Positions 1 to 9,902 of a stretch of 34,278 bases of DNA are shown piece by piece (the stretch's first letter is position 1; every line of letters starts with the position of its first letter). The DNA comes from Xenorhabdus bovienii (lineage in GTDB: Bacteria > Pseudomonadota > Gammaproteobacteria > Enterobacterales > Enterobacteriaceae), in assembly GCF_024721015.1 (NCBI RefSeq), contig NZ_JANAIF010000042.1, positions 1 to 34,278 of the forward strand, given 5' to 3'. Under the pieces are notes generated by a model. The model was given only the letters and a program-made list of their open reading frames with translations, was not told the origin of the DNA and did no database searches. Position numbers and translations under genes: made by a program.

Positions 1-385
1 TGGTTAATCAACTCTTATGATGGAATGGTGGGGCATTATTATTGCACGAAATTTCTCATGACGACACCATCTAGCATCTGATGACCAAGAGTTTCCGCTG
101 CCATGAGAGGTTTCAGTACCTATCCGAAAAGAGACTTTTCTCCGCATTAGAAACATGTGAAATGATAATCAACGATTTTCACCCTATATCATTAGAGAGT
201 TCAGATTGTCCAAAATATGGTTTACCATATCTTTTTGCATCGTAGAAACCAAAGATTTAGTACACAACTTGTCATAAACTAAACCGTGCAATAAAACTTT
301 TATCAACATGATCAATACACAAAAAATAAGATAACACATTGAAATTAAATTAATTAAACCAATAACCAACGGACGCAGAATTACC
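1..385. other. Left flank upstream of sbcB, no supported gene
   Basis: This AT-rich stretch has no reading frame I can support. A 74-codon frame runs on the minus strand from 408 to 184. It starts with GTG inside sbcB, has one hydrophobic segment and no convincing ribosome binding site, so I do not call it. The region presumably carries the sbcB promoter, but no clear -35/-10 pair stands out. The first 180 bases could be the degraded 3' end of something outside the window. Confidence 0.4.
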
Positions 386-1813
386 TTGAGTAACGATAAA
401 AACCCCACTTTCTATTTTCATGATTATGAAACCTTCGGCAAGCACCCTGCCTTAGATCGCCCAGCCCAGTTTGCGGGAATTCGCACCGACAGTGATTTTA
501 ATATCATCGAAGAGCCTTTGGTGGTGTACTGTTCGCCTACTGACGATTATCTGCCCGATCCTGAAGCTGTGATGATCACGGGGATTACACCACAGTTAGC
601 ATTAAAAAAAGGGGTCAATGAGGCCGAATTTACCCGCCAGATCCATGAAGCGTTCAGCAAGCCCAATACCTGTATTATCGGGTATAACAATATTCGTTTT
701 GATGACGAAGTCAGCCGAAATATCTTTTATCGCAATTTTTACGATCCTTATGCTTATAGCTGGCAAAAAGGCAACTCCCGCTGGGATCTGCTTGATGTAT
801 TACGTGCCTGCTATGCCCTGCGCCCAGAAGGCATTATCTGGCCAGAAAATGAGGATGGTCTGCCCAGTTTTAAGCTAGAAAACCTGACGAAAGCCAACGG
901 AGTGGAACATACTCAGGCTCATGATGCCATGTCCGATGTTTATGCCACTATTGCGATGGCAAAACGGGTAAAAAAAGCCCAACCTCGCTTGTTTGATTAT
1001 TTTTTCCAATTAAGAAACAAACAGAAGGTCAGTAACCAGATTGATATTCCGCAAATGAAGCCACTGGTTCATGTATCAGGAATGTTCGGAACTCTGCGCA
1101 GCAATATCAGCCTTATAGCACCTTTGGCATGGCACCCGACAAACCGCAATGCGGTCATCATGTGTGATTTGGCTGGTGATATTTCCCCGTTACTAGAACT
1201 TAGCGCAGACGAATTGCGCGAGCGCTTGTATACCCGGCGTAATGAACTACAGCCGGGCCAAGCTCCAGTACCCATTAAATTGATGCATATCAATAAATGT
1301 CCGATTATTGCTCCTGAAAATACGCTACGGACAGAAGATGCGGAACGAGTGGGATTGAATCGCGATCAATGTGCAAAAAATCTGGTTATATTGCGCAGTA
1401 ATCCGCAAATCAGGGAAAAAGTGGTTGAGCTATTTTCTCAACCAGAGGAATTCCCTGAGTCCGATAATGTCGATGCCAAGCTGTATAGCGGTTTTTTCAG
1501 TGATGCCGATAAAACCGCGATGGAAATTATCCGTGAAACCGCACCCAAAAACTTACCTGCACTGGATTTAACATTTCAGGATCCACGTATTAAAACACTC
1601 CTGTTCCGTTACCGCGCCAGAAACTATCCGGCAACGCTGGATTATGATGAACAACAGCGCTGGCTATATTATCGCCGGGAGATATTGACACAGGAAAGTA
1701 TCAGCCAATATCTTGCGACCATTGAACAGCTCTTTGTTGAATATCAATCTGATGAAGAAAAGTGCCGCCAGTTAAAAGCGCTGGTTGATTATGCAGTTCA
1801 GCTGGCTGGCTAA
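386..1813 (+). CDS. sbcB: Exodeoxyribonuclease I
   Basis: Exonuclease I digests single-stranded DNA 3' to 5' and acts in recombination and mismatch repair. The 475-residue product matches the E. coli enzyme over its whole length. The DEDDh acidic residues are visible: HDYETFG near residues 12-18 (first Asp and Glu), RFDDEV near residue 106, and HDAMSDVYAT near residue 177 carrying the last His and Asp. The start is TTG at 386. The frame is closed by a TAA a short way upstream and has no in-frame ATG near the family N-terminus, so the weak start appears genuine. The Shine-Dalgarno is poor (GGA about a dozen bases upstream). The pairing with plaP nearby recalls E. coli, but dld lies between the two here. 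Confidence 0.96.
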   Translation: MSNDKNPTFYFHDYETFGKHPALDRPAQFAGIRTDSDFNIIEEPLVVYCSPTDDYLPDPEAVMITGITPQLALKKGVNEAEFTRQIHEAFSKPNTCIIGYNNIRFDDEVSRNIFYRNFYDPYAYSWQKGNSRWDLLDVLRACYALRPEGIIWPENEDGLPSFKLENLTKANGVEHTQAHDAMSDVYATIAMAKRVKKAQPRLFDYFFQLRNKQKVSNQIDIPQMKPLVHVSGMFGTLRSNISLIAPLAWHPTNRNAVIMCDLAGDISPLLELSADELRERLYTRRNELQPGQAPVPIKLMHINKCPIIAPENTLRTEDAERVGLNRDQCAKNLVILRSNPQIREKVVELFSQPEEFPESDNVDAKLYSGFFSDADKTAMEIIRETAPKNLPALDLTFQDPRIKTLLFRYRARNYPATLDYDEQQRWLYYRREILTQESISQYLATIEQLFVEYQSDEEKCRQLKALVDYAVQLAG

Positions 1814-1848
1814 CGGCCCCGCATCATACTGGCTTATTTTGGAAAAAG

Positions 1849-1881
1849 AAAAAGACAAGATGCTCTATTTTGTCTTTTTTT
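1849..1881. terminator. Bidirectional terminator between sbcB and dld
   Basis: A 10-bp stem (1849-1858 with 1870-1879) is A-rich on one side and T-rich on the other, so it can end transcription in both directions. It sits between the converging sbcB and dld stop codons. Confidence 0.75.
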
Positions 1882-1930
1882 ATCATCACTCCAGCATCAT
1901 TATAGTTTAACCATGTCGATGACCGGAAAG

Positions 1931-3661
1931 CTAACAATCACACTTTCCGTCCTCTCTTCCCCAATTTTTCAGCTTGGAGGTTTTGCCAATACCCGGATTC
2001 AAAGTATTAGTGGGATCAGTCATCTGATAAAACTGTTTAAGCTGCTGTTTAGCTTGATATAAATGGCCAACGTTATGTTCAGCAGGATATTCTGCTCCTC
2101 GCTGGTTCAGGATCTCCAGCATTTTTACTTTCAGTGTATGAACATCTGTGCCTTTTTTAACAATGTAATCCTGATGGAATACGTAGCACATAAAGTGTCC
2201 GTAATACAAACGATGTACCAATGCTTCATCAATTTCTGGCGGTAGATGCTCAAACCATTCGTGGTCATTGCGGCGCAGGGCAATATCCAATGCCAAAATA
2301 TCCTCAACTTCATTGCTATGAACAGCTTGATACCGAATAGCCGCTCCCGCCGCCGCAAAACGGTGTAAAAATGCCTTTGCGCCCTCTTCTGGCGTACAGG
2401 CGAAAAATTCTCCCTCGGCTTGTTTAAAGTAGCTTTCCAGCCACTCACTAGCTTCTTTTATGCCTTCACCAGACATTTTTAACATCAAGTGATGTTCGAA
2501 GCGATTTCGGTACTCTTTCAAACGTGCGGGCAAATGTGAAGGTAATAAATGGCTCAAGCCCTGTATTACGCGATCTGTCAGGTGTGATGGCAAAAAAGGA
2601 ATTTTGCTAAACATGGCATCTATACGCCCTTTCAGGCTGAAAAACATTGGCATTTTATCCGTACCCAGTTTATCAATCATGATAAAAGTGTCTTTACCAT
2701 ACCCTTCAGCGATATCAAAAATATCCCGATGCATATATTCGCCAGCAATCGGTAAATGCTGGAAATTAGCTAATATATGTCGGCGTAATTCTGTCAATAC
2801 TTCAGGTTGGTTGGTACCGATATAGAAAACTTGAGAAGAAGACTGTGCAGGAAAAGTATCCAAACGGACAGCAAAAATAACTAATTTACCTGCACAACCA
2901 GAGGCTTCAAACAACCGACGCTCATCTGCATTAAAACGTGATGGGGTATCTGCATTGATATCTCGAACACGCTGCTCATACTCATGATCAGAAGCAACTC
3001 GGTCATCCAACTGAATATCCTCAGCTCGGTAACGCTGTTCTTCCAAGCAAGTCAGAATATCTTCTGGCGTATTCCCTAACGATATACCCAAATGATTAAT
3101 CAGTTCAGCTTGCCCCTTCTCATTCACACGGCCATACAGTGCCATTTCTGTATAAGCTGGGCCACGCTGGACCAAAGAGCCGCCAGAGTTATTGCAGATC
3201 CCCCCAACAACTGACGCACCAATGCAGGAAGAGCCAATAACAGAATGAGGCTCACGACCTAACGGTTTCAAGACCTTTTCCAGGTGCCACAATGTACTTC
3301 CAGGAAATGCAATGACCTGATTGACTGATTTAAGAACCTGTATTTTATCCATCCGCAGTGTACTGATAATAACAATATCGCGGTCATAATCATCACCGTT
3401 AGGTGTGGAACCTTCCGTCAATCCGGTATTAGCTGCCTGCATTAAAATAATTTTGTCAGCTAAAATACAGGCTTTGAACACTTTCCATTGCTCTAATAAT
3501 GAAGCCGGAAATACAACAGCAAGGGCATTTCCCTGTCCAGAGCGAAAACCTTTGCGATAACGTTCTGTTTTTCGAGGTTCAGTGAGAATATGAGAAGATC
3601 CAACAATATTAGTGAGAATTGTAATGAGTTGCTGGTTTTGAGGACTTTTAGCATCATTCAT
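1931..3661 (-). CDS. dld: Quinone-dependent D-lactate dehydrogenase
   Basis: This FAD enzyme of the inner membrane surface oxidises D-lactate to pyruvate and passes electrons to the quinone pool. The 576-residue product matches E. coli Dld (571 residues) along its length. The N-terminal FAD-binding PCMH-type domain includes the stretches TGLTEGSTPNG and GASVVGGICNNSGGSLVQRG. The central membrane-binding region and the C-terminal cap domain ending in DPTNTLNPGIGKTSK are also present. It is transcribed away from plaP with about 180 bases between them, so it is probably a single-gene unit. The ATG at 3661 is preceded by an AAAGG-type binding site at rather long spacing. No truncation is seen. 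Confidence 0.95.
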   Translation of the reverse strand: MNDAKSPQNQQLITILTNIVGSSHILTEPRKTERYRKGFRSGQGNALAVVFPASLLEQWKVFKACILADKIILMQAANTGLTEGSTPNGDDYDRDIVIISTLRMDKIQVLKSVNQVIAFPGSTLWHLEKVLKPLGREPHSVIGSSCIGASVVGGICNNSGGSLVQRGPAYTEMALYGRVNEKGQAELINHLGISLGNTPEDILTCLEEQRYRAEDIQLDDRVASDHEYEQRVRDINADTPSRFNADERRLFEASGCAGKLVIFAVRLDTFPAQSSSQVFYIGTNQPEVLTELRRHILANFQHLPIAGEYMHRDIFDIAEGYGKDTFIMIDKLGTDKMPMFFSLKGRIDAMFSKIPFLPSHLTDRVIQGLSHLLPSHLPARLKEYRNRFEHHLMLKMSGEGIKEASEWLESYFKQAEGEFFACTPEEGAKAFLHRFAAAGAAIRYQAVHSNEVEDILALDIALRRNDHEWFEHLPPEIDEALVHRLYYGHFMCYVFHQDYIVKKGTDVHTLKVKMLEILNQRGAEYPAEHNVGHLYQAKQQLKQFYQMTDPTNTLNPGIGKTSKLKNWGREDGKCDC

Positions 3662-3795
3662 AATGGTTTTCTTACCTTTACTTAGCGCTAGATATATAGG
3701 CTCTTAATGAAATCACGCATGGCACAGTTGATATTTATTATATGACGCCTTTTGGTGATTTTTATGCCATTGATATTCTTTTTTTATTTCAATTA

Positions 3796-3821
3796 AAAAC
3801 AGCACCCTAAGATGCTGTTTT
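3796..3821 (-). terminator. Terminator downstream of plaP
   Basis: A 9-bp stem, AAAACAGCA (3796-3804) with TGCTGTTTT (3813-3821), lies just past the plaP stop. The arms are A/T at the base, so it may work in either direction. Confidence 0.7.
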
Positions 3822-3844
3822 ATAAATAAATATACGAATAAAGC

Positions 3845-5227
3845 TTACACTGATTCAGTGAACTGTGGCATTGGCTGACGGAAACTGCGGGTCAGGAAGA
3901 ACATATAAATAATACCGATTCCTCCCCAAATTAGACCTAACTTCATCGAACTTGACTCCAGATTCATCCATAATACCCCCACTGTCGCAGCCCCAAGAAC
4001 TGGCAGGAGCAAAAAGTGAATCGTATCTTTCAGTGTGCTGTTACGCTTTTCACGAATGTAGAACTGCGAAATCACTGACAGATTAACAAAAGTAAATGCG
4101 ACTAACGCCCCGAAGTTGATCAATGCGGTTGCTGTTACCAAATCCAGCCAACCCGCTGACAGAGCAACAATCCCAACCAATATGACATTAATTGATGGGG
4201 TACGCCATTTTGGGTGAATATAAGCAAATACTTTTTCAGGCAGTACACCATCACGCCCCATCACATAGAGCAGACGGGATACACCTGCATGTGCTGCCAT
4301 TCCTGAAGCCACTACCGTAACACAGGAGAACATAAGAATAATGTACTGGAACAGAGCGCCAGCAACATACAGCATAATTTCTGGCTGAGAGGCATCTGGG
4401 TCTTTAAACCGAGAAATATCAGGGAAATAAAGCTGTAAGAAATAAGATACTGTAATAAAGATAGCCCCACCGATTAATGCAGTCATGAAGATCGCCTTAG
4501 GGATCACCTTTCCAGCATTAGGTGTTTCTTCTGACAGAGAACTGATACCGTCAAACCCGAGGAATGAGAAGCAGAGTATCGTCGCGCCAGTGATCATTGG
4601 AATCAACGTCGCTTCATCTGACGTGAACGGTTGAATACTCAATAATGTTCCAACTCCTTCTCCATTGTAGACACCATGAACCAAAAAACCGACGAGTACC
4701 AACATAACGACAACCTGAACAATCACAATAACACCATTGAGATTCGCGACTACATTAATGCCGCTCAGGTTGAAAATCGTCATCAGTATTGTCAACGTGA
4801 CCACGAAAATCCATGGGTCAATGCCTGGGAAAAGAGCCTGAAGATAAATTTTCGCCAGTAGAATATTGATCATCGGCATAAGCAGATAATCCAGCAATGA
4901 TGACCAACCTACCATAAACCCAAGATGGGGATTTATTGATTTTTGTACGTAAGTATAGGCAGATCCTGCTGATGGGAAGCGTTTTACCAGTTTCCCGTAA
5001 CTCAATGCTGTAAATAAAATGGCGATCAGCGCGAGAGCATAAGATGTCGCAACGTGTCCGCTGGTCAATCCGGAAACAATGCCGAAAGTGTCAAAGATAG
5101 TCATTGGCTGCATGTAGGCAAGCCCCATCATGACCACCTGAAACAGGGTCAGTGTTCTTCTTAGTTGAACACGATTGTTGGCACTGGTTTGGTTAGTGTC
5201 AAGTGTGAGAGTAGTATTATGCGACAT
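3845..5227 (-). CDS. plaP: Putrescine importer PlaP (APC family)
   Basis: This is a proton-driven inner-membrane amine importer of the amino acid/polyamine/organocation superfamily. In E. coli PlaP is a low-affinity putrescine importer linked to surface motility. The 460-residue product aligns end to end with E. coli PlaP (YeeF). Signatures include [20 protein letters not shown] near the N-terminus, [16 protein letters not shown] in the middle and [20 protein letters not shown] in the second half. About twelve hydrophobic segments are expected. The ATG at 5227 follows a run of six Gs eight bases upstream that can serve as the ribosome binding site. The start lies inside the end of an upstream 71-codon frame, which suggests translational coupling. 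Confidence 0.92.
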   Translation of the reverse strand: MSHNTTLTLDTNQTSANNRVQLRRTLTLFQVVMMGLAYMQPMTIFDTFGIVSGLTSGHVATSYALALIAILFTALSYGKLVKRFPSAGSAYTYVQKSINPHLGFMVGWSSLLDYLLMPMINILLAKIYLQALFPGIDPWIFVVTLTILMTIFNLSGINVVANLNGVIVIVQVVVMLVLVGFLVHGVYNGEGVGTLLSIQPFTSDEATLIPMITGATILCFSFLGFDGISSLSEETPNAGKVIPKAIFMTALIGGAIFITVSYFLQLYFPDISRFKDPDASQPEIMLYVAGALFQYIILMFSCVTVVASGMAAHAGVSRLLYVMGRDGVLPEKVFAYIHPKWRTPSINVILVGIVALSAGWLDLVTATALINFGALVAFTFVNLSVISQFYIREKRNSTLKDTIHFLLLPVLGAATVGVLWMNLESSSMKLGLIWGGIGIIYMFFLTRSFRQPMPQFTESV

Positions 5228-5432
5228 GAGCGAAACCCCCCATAACTTCGATCTGGGTACTAATACAACTACTTAATCGATAGTTAGTGGGTAGACTTCG
5301 CATCTGTCTATAGACAGAAAAGAAAGAAGAGTTATTAGAAGACAGCGAACTGACGGAGGACCATGCCCCATAATCATCGTTGCAGCAGCAAGCGCCAATT
5401 GGCACAAGTGCAAAAGTAAATAATTGCTCCAT
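5217..5432 (-). CDS. Putative leader ORF upstream of and overlapping plaP
   Basis: This 71-codon frame has a good Shine-Dalgarno (GAGGA, 7-8 bases before the ATG at 5432). Its TAA lies 8 bases past the plaP ATG, giving an 11-base overlap. The peptide starts [20 protein letters not shown], with three consecutive Cys codons, and continues with a serine-rich tail ending GGFAHVA. I do not recognise it as a known protein. The position, strong ribosome binding site and overlap suggest a leader peptide controlling plaP translation. It could also be a fortuitous frame in the plaP 5' untranslated region. No cognate amino acid or ligand can be deduced from sequence alone. Confidence 0.35.
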   Translation of the reverse strand: MEQLFTFALVPIGACCCNDDYGAWSSVSSLSSNNSSFFSVYRQMRSLPTNYRLSSCISTQIEVMGGFAHVA

Positions 5433-5540
5433 GTTTGCGTTCCTCAGTACAGCAGCCCGTTCTTATAATGGCCGCTTATGGTCAGTATCGATCCGGAACA
5501 AAATCCGGCCTCTTGGTGTTGTAAAAAATAACTCAAAGCA

Positions 5541-5580
5541 AAAAAATAACTGGTGTATATTTACACACCAGCTATTTTTT
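5541..5580. terminator. Strong hairpin with T tracts on both strands, upstream of the plaP leader
   Basis: A 16-base arm (5541-5556) pairs with 5565-5580 with one mismatch. The outer part is A6/T6 and the core is CTGGTGT/ACACCAG. It looks like a bidirectional intrinsic terminator. Read toward plaP it is followed by another T-rich run. It either insulates plaP from the receptor operon upstream or acts as an attenuator, depending on where the plaP promoter lies. Confidence 0.65.
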
Positions 5581-5789
5581 AGTGCACGCATTTTGCATTT
5601 CACGCTTAGAAATAGCAAGAGCTATCACACTAAAAATTCATTATTTTTTACAATACCGGAGAGCCTGATGGAATAGGCTTTCACTGAACCTGTGCAGAAA
5701 CTTAACGCTATCATATTCCTTGTTTGGAATTTAATAAATTTTTAGCACAGAAGGAAACTATTTGCTATTTAATTGTGATATCAAAAGGT

Positions 5790-5823
5790 TCAACCTTTCA
5801 TCATAGAACTGATGAAAGGTTGA
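5790..5823 (-). terminator. Hairpin after the TonB-dependent receptor gene
   Basis: There is a perfect 14-bp stem (5790-5803 with 5810-5823) and a 6-base loop, about 60 bases past the receptor stop. In the minus direction it is followed by ACCTTTTG, a weak T tract. It probably ends the iron-uptake transcript or stabilises its 3' end. Confidence 0.6.
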
Positions 5824-5885
5824 TTTAATATTACGTTTAAATGTTAATTATAATGATTAATACTAATAAAAAACCGAAGTATTAA

Positions 5886-7859
5886 TTAAAAATCATAATT
5901 AATGCCGATGTTATAACGACGGCCATCTAGTACCGCATCGTGGGTTTTCTCAGTAACGCGCTTGTCAAAGACGTTGTAGATACCACCTAATACACGCAAG
6001 TTCTTCGTCAAGTTATAGGTCATTCCCAAATCAACGAAAGTGTAAGATGGTGTACCATTCTTCACGCCAGAGCGATATACATAATTTGTTGATTTACTTC
6101 TGAAATTAACGCGAGTCCACGTATCCATTTCTGGTAGTGCCTGCCAGTTCAAGGTAGCGTTGGCCATATGTTTTGGCATTTTATTCAATGCCTGACCTTT
6201 ATACTTACCGCTTTTCTGCTCCGACTCGGTATAAGTATAACTTGCGGCTAAGGACAAGTTTTCTACGATATCCCAATTCAGGGTGGCTTCTATTCCACGG
6301 ATGTTCGCTTTATCCAAGTTTGTACGCTTGTTGATAAAATCATAAGTAATATCACCTGTTGGTTTACATGGATTTTCAGTATCTTTATCACACTCTCCAA
6401 CCTCAGTGATCTTGTCTTTAAAGTCTGTATTAAAGACAGTTACACCAACGTTAAAGTTATCTTGATTATTCCAAATAACACTAATCTCTTCACTAACACT
6501 TTTCTCTGGTTTAATATCCGAATTCCCTATAATCATTCCCTTAAGATTGCTACCACCCGTTGTCTGTCCCCAATTAGGGGCAACCTGTCGCAATTCAGGT
6601 GAACGGTAACCAGTAGAAACTCCACCTTTGATCGTCCACTGTTCATCTGCGTGCCATACACCATACAAACGAGGCGTCCAATGTGCTCCAAAGTTTTCGT
6701 CTTTATTTAAACGAGCACCACCCGTCAGAGCAAAATCATTGGTCATTTGCCATTCATCTTCCGCAAATAATGCCCAACTCCAACGTGTTAATTTATTAAC
6801 ATCTTTTGCTGAATTTAATTTATTACCAGTATCTCGTAAATCTTCATAGCGATACTGTCCTCCTACACTTAACGTATGATCATCTAATATAAACGTAGTT
6901 TGGTTATTAAATAACGTATCGTTATATTTCATTTCACGCTCAGGGTTATGCGATTCATCCCTCTGAACATAAGAAGTCATTGTACCGAAGTCATAAACGC
7001 CATTATGGGAAATCGAATAGTTATTACGTTTATAGCGGCTTATGTCATCTTTACAAGATTTTGGCTGGCAATCACGAGTTTTACCAATGGTTGAGTCTCG
7101 ATCCTGCTCATAACGCCCAGCCTCAAATTCGAAAGTATTCTGTTCATCAGGTGTCAAAGAGAACGTTGCTGCACCATTACGCATTTCCTGCTCTCTAAAG
7201 CCACCAATAAACTTATCTTCATTACGATGAGAAAACAGGCCATTGACTTTCAATCCTAACAAACCATCAATTAATGGCCCCGCAGCATAAGCGCTGGTTT
7301 GGTAGCTATTACCTGAATTTTTACGTTCGGTCAGAGTAGTATCTGCACGCAGGCTGGTATGCCACTCTTTCTGTACCTTACGGGTAATAATATTGATTAC
7401 GCCGCCCATAGCATCAGAACCATAAAGAGAGGACATCGACCCACGCACGACTTCGATACGTTCAATTGATGCTAATGGTGGCAACCATCCCTGTTCGATA
7501 CCAGAACCATCACTATTTGGGCGGGTGCTGCGAGTATCAACACGTTTACCATCAATCAGAATCATAGTATATTTTGAAGCCATACCACGAATACTGATAT
7601 CACTACTACTGCCACCACCAGTCACAACTACCCCTGGTACATCTTTCAGTGCATCCGTGACATCACGATAAGATTTCGTTTCTAACTGTTCACGGCTAAC
7701 TACCGAAATAGAAGCGGGTGCATCTTCAATCTTTTGCTGGAAACCTGCTGCTGTAGTTACAACAATTTTGTCTTCACCATTATTGGCAGCCAAGACTGTG
7801 CCGGATGAAATAGCGGCAATAATTCCCAATACGATTTTTCTTTTTACAAAAACAGCCAT
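5886..7859 (-). CDS. TonB-dependent outer membrane receptor, Cir-like, probable ferric siderophore
   Basis: The 657-residue product has a signal peptide (basic start, hydrophobic core, ending VLAAN). A TonB box-like EDKIVVTTAA follows at about residues 29-38. The plug domain has DAPASISVV, LKDVPGVVV, SIRGM, ILIDGKRV and IERIEVVRGSMSSLYGSDAMGGVINIIT. A 22-strand type barrel ends in the terminal phenylalanine of YNIGINYDF. The sequence is closest to Cir among the E. coli receptors I can recall, implying catecholate iron complexes, but substrate cannot be assigned. A good GGAGA site lies 8 bases before the ATG. It is the last gene of a binding protein/permease/ATPase cluster, separated by a 152-base AT-rich gap. 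The arrangement resembles Yersinia yiuABC-yiuR, but I do not assign those names. Confidence 0.88.
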   Translation of the reverse strand: MAVFVKRKIVLGIIAAISSGTVLAANNGEDKIVVTTAAGFQQKIEDAPASISVVSREQLETKSYRDVTDALKDVPGVVVTGGGSSSDISIRGMASKYTMILIDGKRVDTRSTRPNSDGSGIEQGWLPPLASIERIEVVRGSMSSLYGSDAMGGVINIITRKVQKEWHTSLRADTTLTERKNSGNSYQTSAYAAGPLIDGLLGLKVNGLFSHRNEDKFIGGFREQEMRNGAATFSLTPDEQNTFEFEAGRYEQDRDSTIGKTRDCQPKSCKDDISRYKRNNYSISHNGVYDFGTMTSYVQRDESHNPEREMKYNDTLFNNQTTFILDDHTLSVGGQYRYEDLRDTGNKLNSAKDVNKLTRWSWALFAEDEWQMTNDFALTGGARLNKDENFGAHWTPRLYGVWHADEQWTIKGGVSTGYRSPELRQVAPNWGQTTGGSNLKGMIIGNSDIKPEKSVSEEISVIWNNQDNFNVGVTVFNTDFKDKITEVGECDKDTENPCKPTGDITYDFINKRTNLDKANIRGIEATLNWDIVENLSLAASYTYTESEQKSGKYKGQALNKMPKHMANATLNWQALPEMDTWTRVNFRSKSTNYVYRSGVKNGTPSYTFVDLGMTYNLTKNLRVLGGIYNVFDKRVTEKTHDAVLDGRRYNIGINYDF

Positions 7860-8011
7860 TCCCAGTTCTCCAAAAGGCAGAATAAAATTATTTAATAATT
7901 AATATGGATAATCGATATGCGCTCAAAGTACAGGGATAATTATTTATCCCTGTCAGTGTTATATTTATTAAGCTTTAGTTTTAATAAAACTATCTATTTC
8001 TCTTTATTACT

Positions 8012-8800
8012 CTAATTAGCCAATTCCGTCACTAAACCATCAATTAATACCTGAGGCACTCCCTGAGAGCAACGCTCAATGCGGCCTTTAACACCATAAA
8101 CCTGCGCCAGACTATCTGGTGTAATCACCTGTTCAGGTGTACCTTCGGCAATTAACTCGCCTTTTTTCAGCATTAATACATGGTCACCATGACGCAATGC
8201 AATATTAATATCGTGAACAACAACAACCGTAATAATATTACGACGACGAGTTTCACGTGCCACTAAATCCATGACATGGTATTGGTAATTTAAATCCAGT
8301 GCACTTAATGGCTCATCCAATAATAACAGTGTCGGCTGCCTGATTAATGATTGAGCCAATCCCACTAACTGTTTCTGTCCGCCTGATAATTGATCCAGAT
8401 AGCTGAGCGCCAAATGTTCAATGCCAAGCTGACGTAACAGTTCCATGACTTCATTCTCACATTGTTTGCTGCTTACACCACCTGATGCTCGCTGGGCAAC
8501 AATCACGGATTCCAGTACATGGAGATGAACCCCCTCCGGCAACGACTGAGGCAGGTAAACTACACCCTGAGCGCGTTGAGCGAAATTCATCTGCATCAAA
8601 TCCTGCCCATTGAGCAACAGTTCACCTCTAGCTTTATTAAGCCCCGCCAATGAACGAAGAAGTGTGGACTTTCCACTGCCATTAGGCCCCAGCAATACCG
8701 TGATTTGACCACTAGGCAATGACTTGACATTCAGATTTTCAATCACCGGATGCTTAGGATACCCGGCCGTAAGTCGGTTGATTTTCAGTCCCTGATTCAT
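8012..8800 (-). CDS. Iron-siderophore ABC transporter ATP-binding protein (FecE family)
   Basis: This 262-residue cytoplasmic ATPase energises the adjacent FecCD-type permease. Visible motifs are Walker A GPNGSGKST at residues 38-46, the Q-loop region VYLPQSL, the signature LSGGQKQLVGLAQ near residue 138, Walker B TLLLLDEPLSALDL near residue 157, and the switch histidine in VVVHDIN. Its ATG overlaps the stop of the permease gene by four bases (ATGA), so the two are translationally coupled. A 152-base gap separates its stop from the receptor gene downstream. Confidence 0.93.
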   Translation of the reverse strand: MNQGLKINRLTAGYPKHPVIENLNVKSLPSGQITVLLGPNGSGKSTLLRSLAGLNKARGELLLNGQDLMQMNFAQRAQGVVYLPQSLPEGVHLHVLESVIVAQRASGGVSSKQCENEVMELLRQLGIEHLALSYLDQLSGGQKQLVGLAQSLIRQPTLLLLDEPLSALDLNYQYHVMDLVARETRRRNIITVVVVHDINIALRHGDHVLMLKKGELIAEGTPEQVITPDSLAQVYGVKGRIERCSQGVPQVLIDGLVTELAN

Positions 8801-9882
8801 ATACTTCCCTTATGCCGTAAAATAATGCTCAGGAAGAACGGAACACCAATCAGCGATGTGACGATGCCCACCGGTATGATAATTCCGGGGATCAGGTTTT
8901 TGGATGCAATAGACGCCATCGACAACACTAATGCACCAATCAATGCGCTCGCAGGTAAGTAGAAACGGTGATCTTCACCAAACATCATTCTGGCAATATG
9001 AGGGGCGATCAGCCCGATAAACGCAATCGGACCGACAAACGCTACCGCCAGTGCGGTTAGGATACTGATGCGCAGCAATGTTCCCAGACGAAGACGGCTG
9101 ATGTTGATACCAAAACTGGCTGCACGATCTTCACCTAAACGCAATGCTGTCAGTTTCCAAGAGTTCATCATTGAGATAGGCATAATCATGAGAAATACCA
9201 GCAGCATAATGCCGAGCTTTTCCCATGTAGCCCTTGCAAGGCTACCCATCGTCCAAAAAACCAGCCCCTGTAAAGTGTCTTCTGTAGCGATAAACTGCAT
9301 CATAGAAACCAGCGCTTCGAAGGTAAACACCATCGCAATGCCAAACAACACAACGCCAGACGTTGCCACTCTTGTCCAGCGTGTAATTCCATCAAGCATC
9401 AAGGCAGCCAGTAAAGCGAAGATAAAGGCGTTGGCAGAGATGAGCCATTGATCCGGTATTCCTGGGATACCAATGCCAAGCACAATGGCCAGTGCTGCGC
9501 CAAATGAGGCGGCATTGGAAACGCCCAAGGTAAATGGACTGGCCAGTGGATTATTCAGGACAGTCTGCATTTCAGCACCTGCCAACCCAAGCGACAAGCC
9601 AATGACTACCGCCATCAAAGCATAGGGTAATCGAATGTCCCAAACGATCACCCGCGTTCCTGCATCAACACTTTCCGGCGAAACCAGTGTCTGCCAAAGG
9701 GCTTGCAGTGATAACCCTGATGGCCCCATTGTAAAATCCAGTACCAAAGAAGCTGCAATCACAAAAATAATAAATAATATCAATGCAGTACGTCGATGCA
9801 AAATATGACGATAGCGTGCTTTTACATCGTACTCACTCAATTGTTGTTTCACCATTGGCATAGGTTCGGTAGTGACACTCAT
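8797..9882 (-). CDS. Iron-siderophore ABC transporter permease (FecCD family)
   Basis: The 361-residue multi-spanning membrane protein is the channel of the importer, with roughly ten hydrophobic segments. Typical FecCD features include DIRLPYALMAVVIGLSLGLA, AGAEMQTVLNNPLASPFTLG, GSLARATWEKL and VGPIAFIGLIAPHIAR, the last being the coupling-helix region that contacts the ATPase. One permease gene serves the system, so a homodimer is expected. It follows the binding-protein gene by 20 bases and overlaps the ATPase gene by four, giving one operon. Confidence 0.93.
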   Translation of the reverse strand: MSVTTEPMPMVKQQLSEYDVKARYRHILHRRTALILFIIFVIAASLVLDFTMGPSGLSLQALWQTLVSPESVDAGTRVIVWDIRLPYALMAVVIGLSLGLAGAEMQTVLNNPLASPFTLGVSNAASFGAALAIVLGIGIPGIPDQWLISANAFIFALLAALMLDGITRWTRVATSGVVLFGIAMVFTFEALVSMMQFIATEDTLQGLVFWTMGSLARATWEKLGIMLLVFLMIMPISMMNSWKLTALRLGEDRAASFGINISRLRLGTLLRISILTALAVAFVGPIAFIGLIAPHIARMMFGEDHRFYLPASALIGALVLSMASIASKNLIPGIIIPVGIVTSLIGVPFFLSIILRHKGSI

Positions 9883-9902
9883 TTTTATTACCCGTTTACT
9901 GC

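Noticed and set aside
184..408. 74-codon minus-strand frame with one hydrophobic segment upstream of and overlapping sbcB
   Set aside because: GTG start inside sbcB, no convincing ribosome binding site, low-complexity AT-driven composition and no family resemblance.
7900..7960. Possible second Fur box upstream of the receptor gene
   Set aside because: Best alignment matched only about 9 of 19 consensus positions in very AT-rich sequence.
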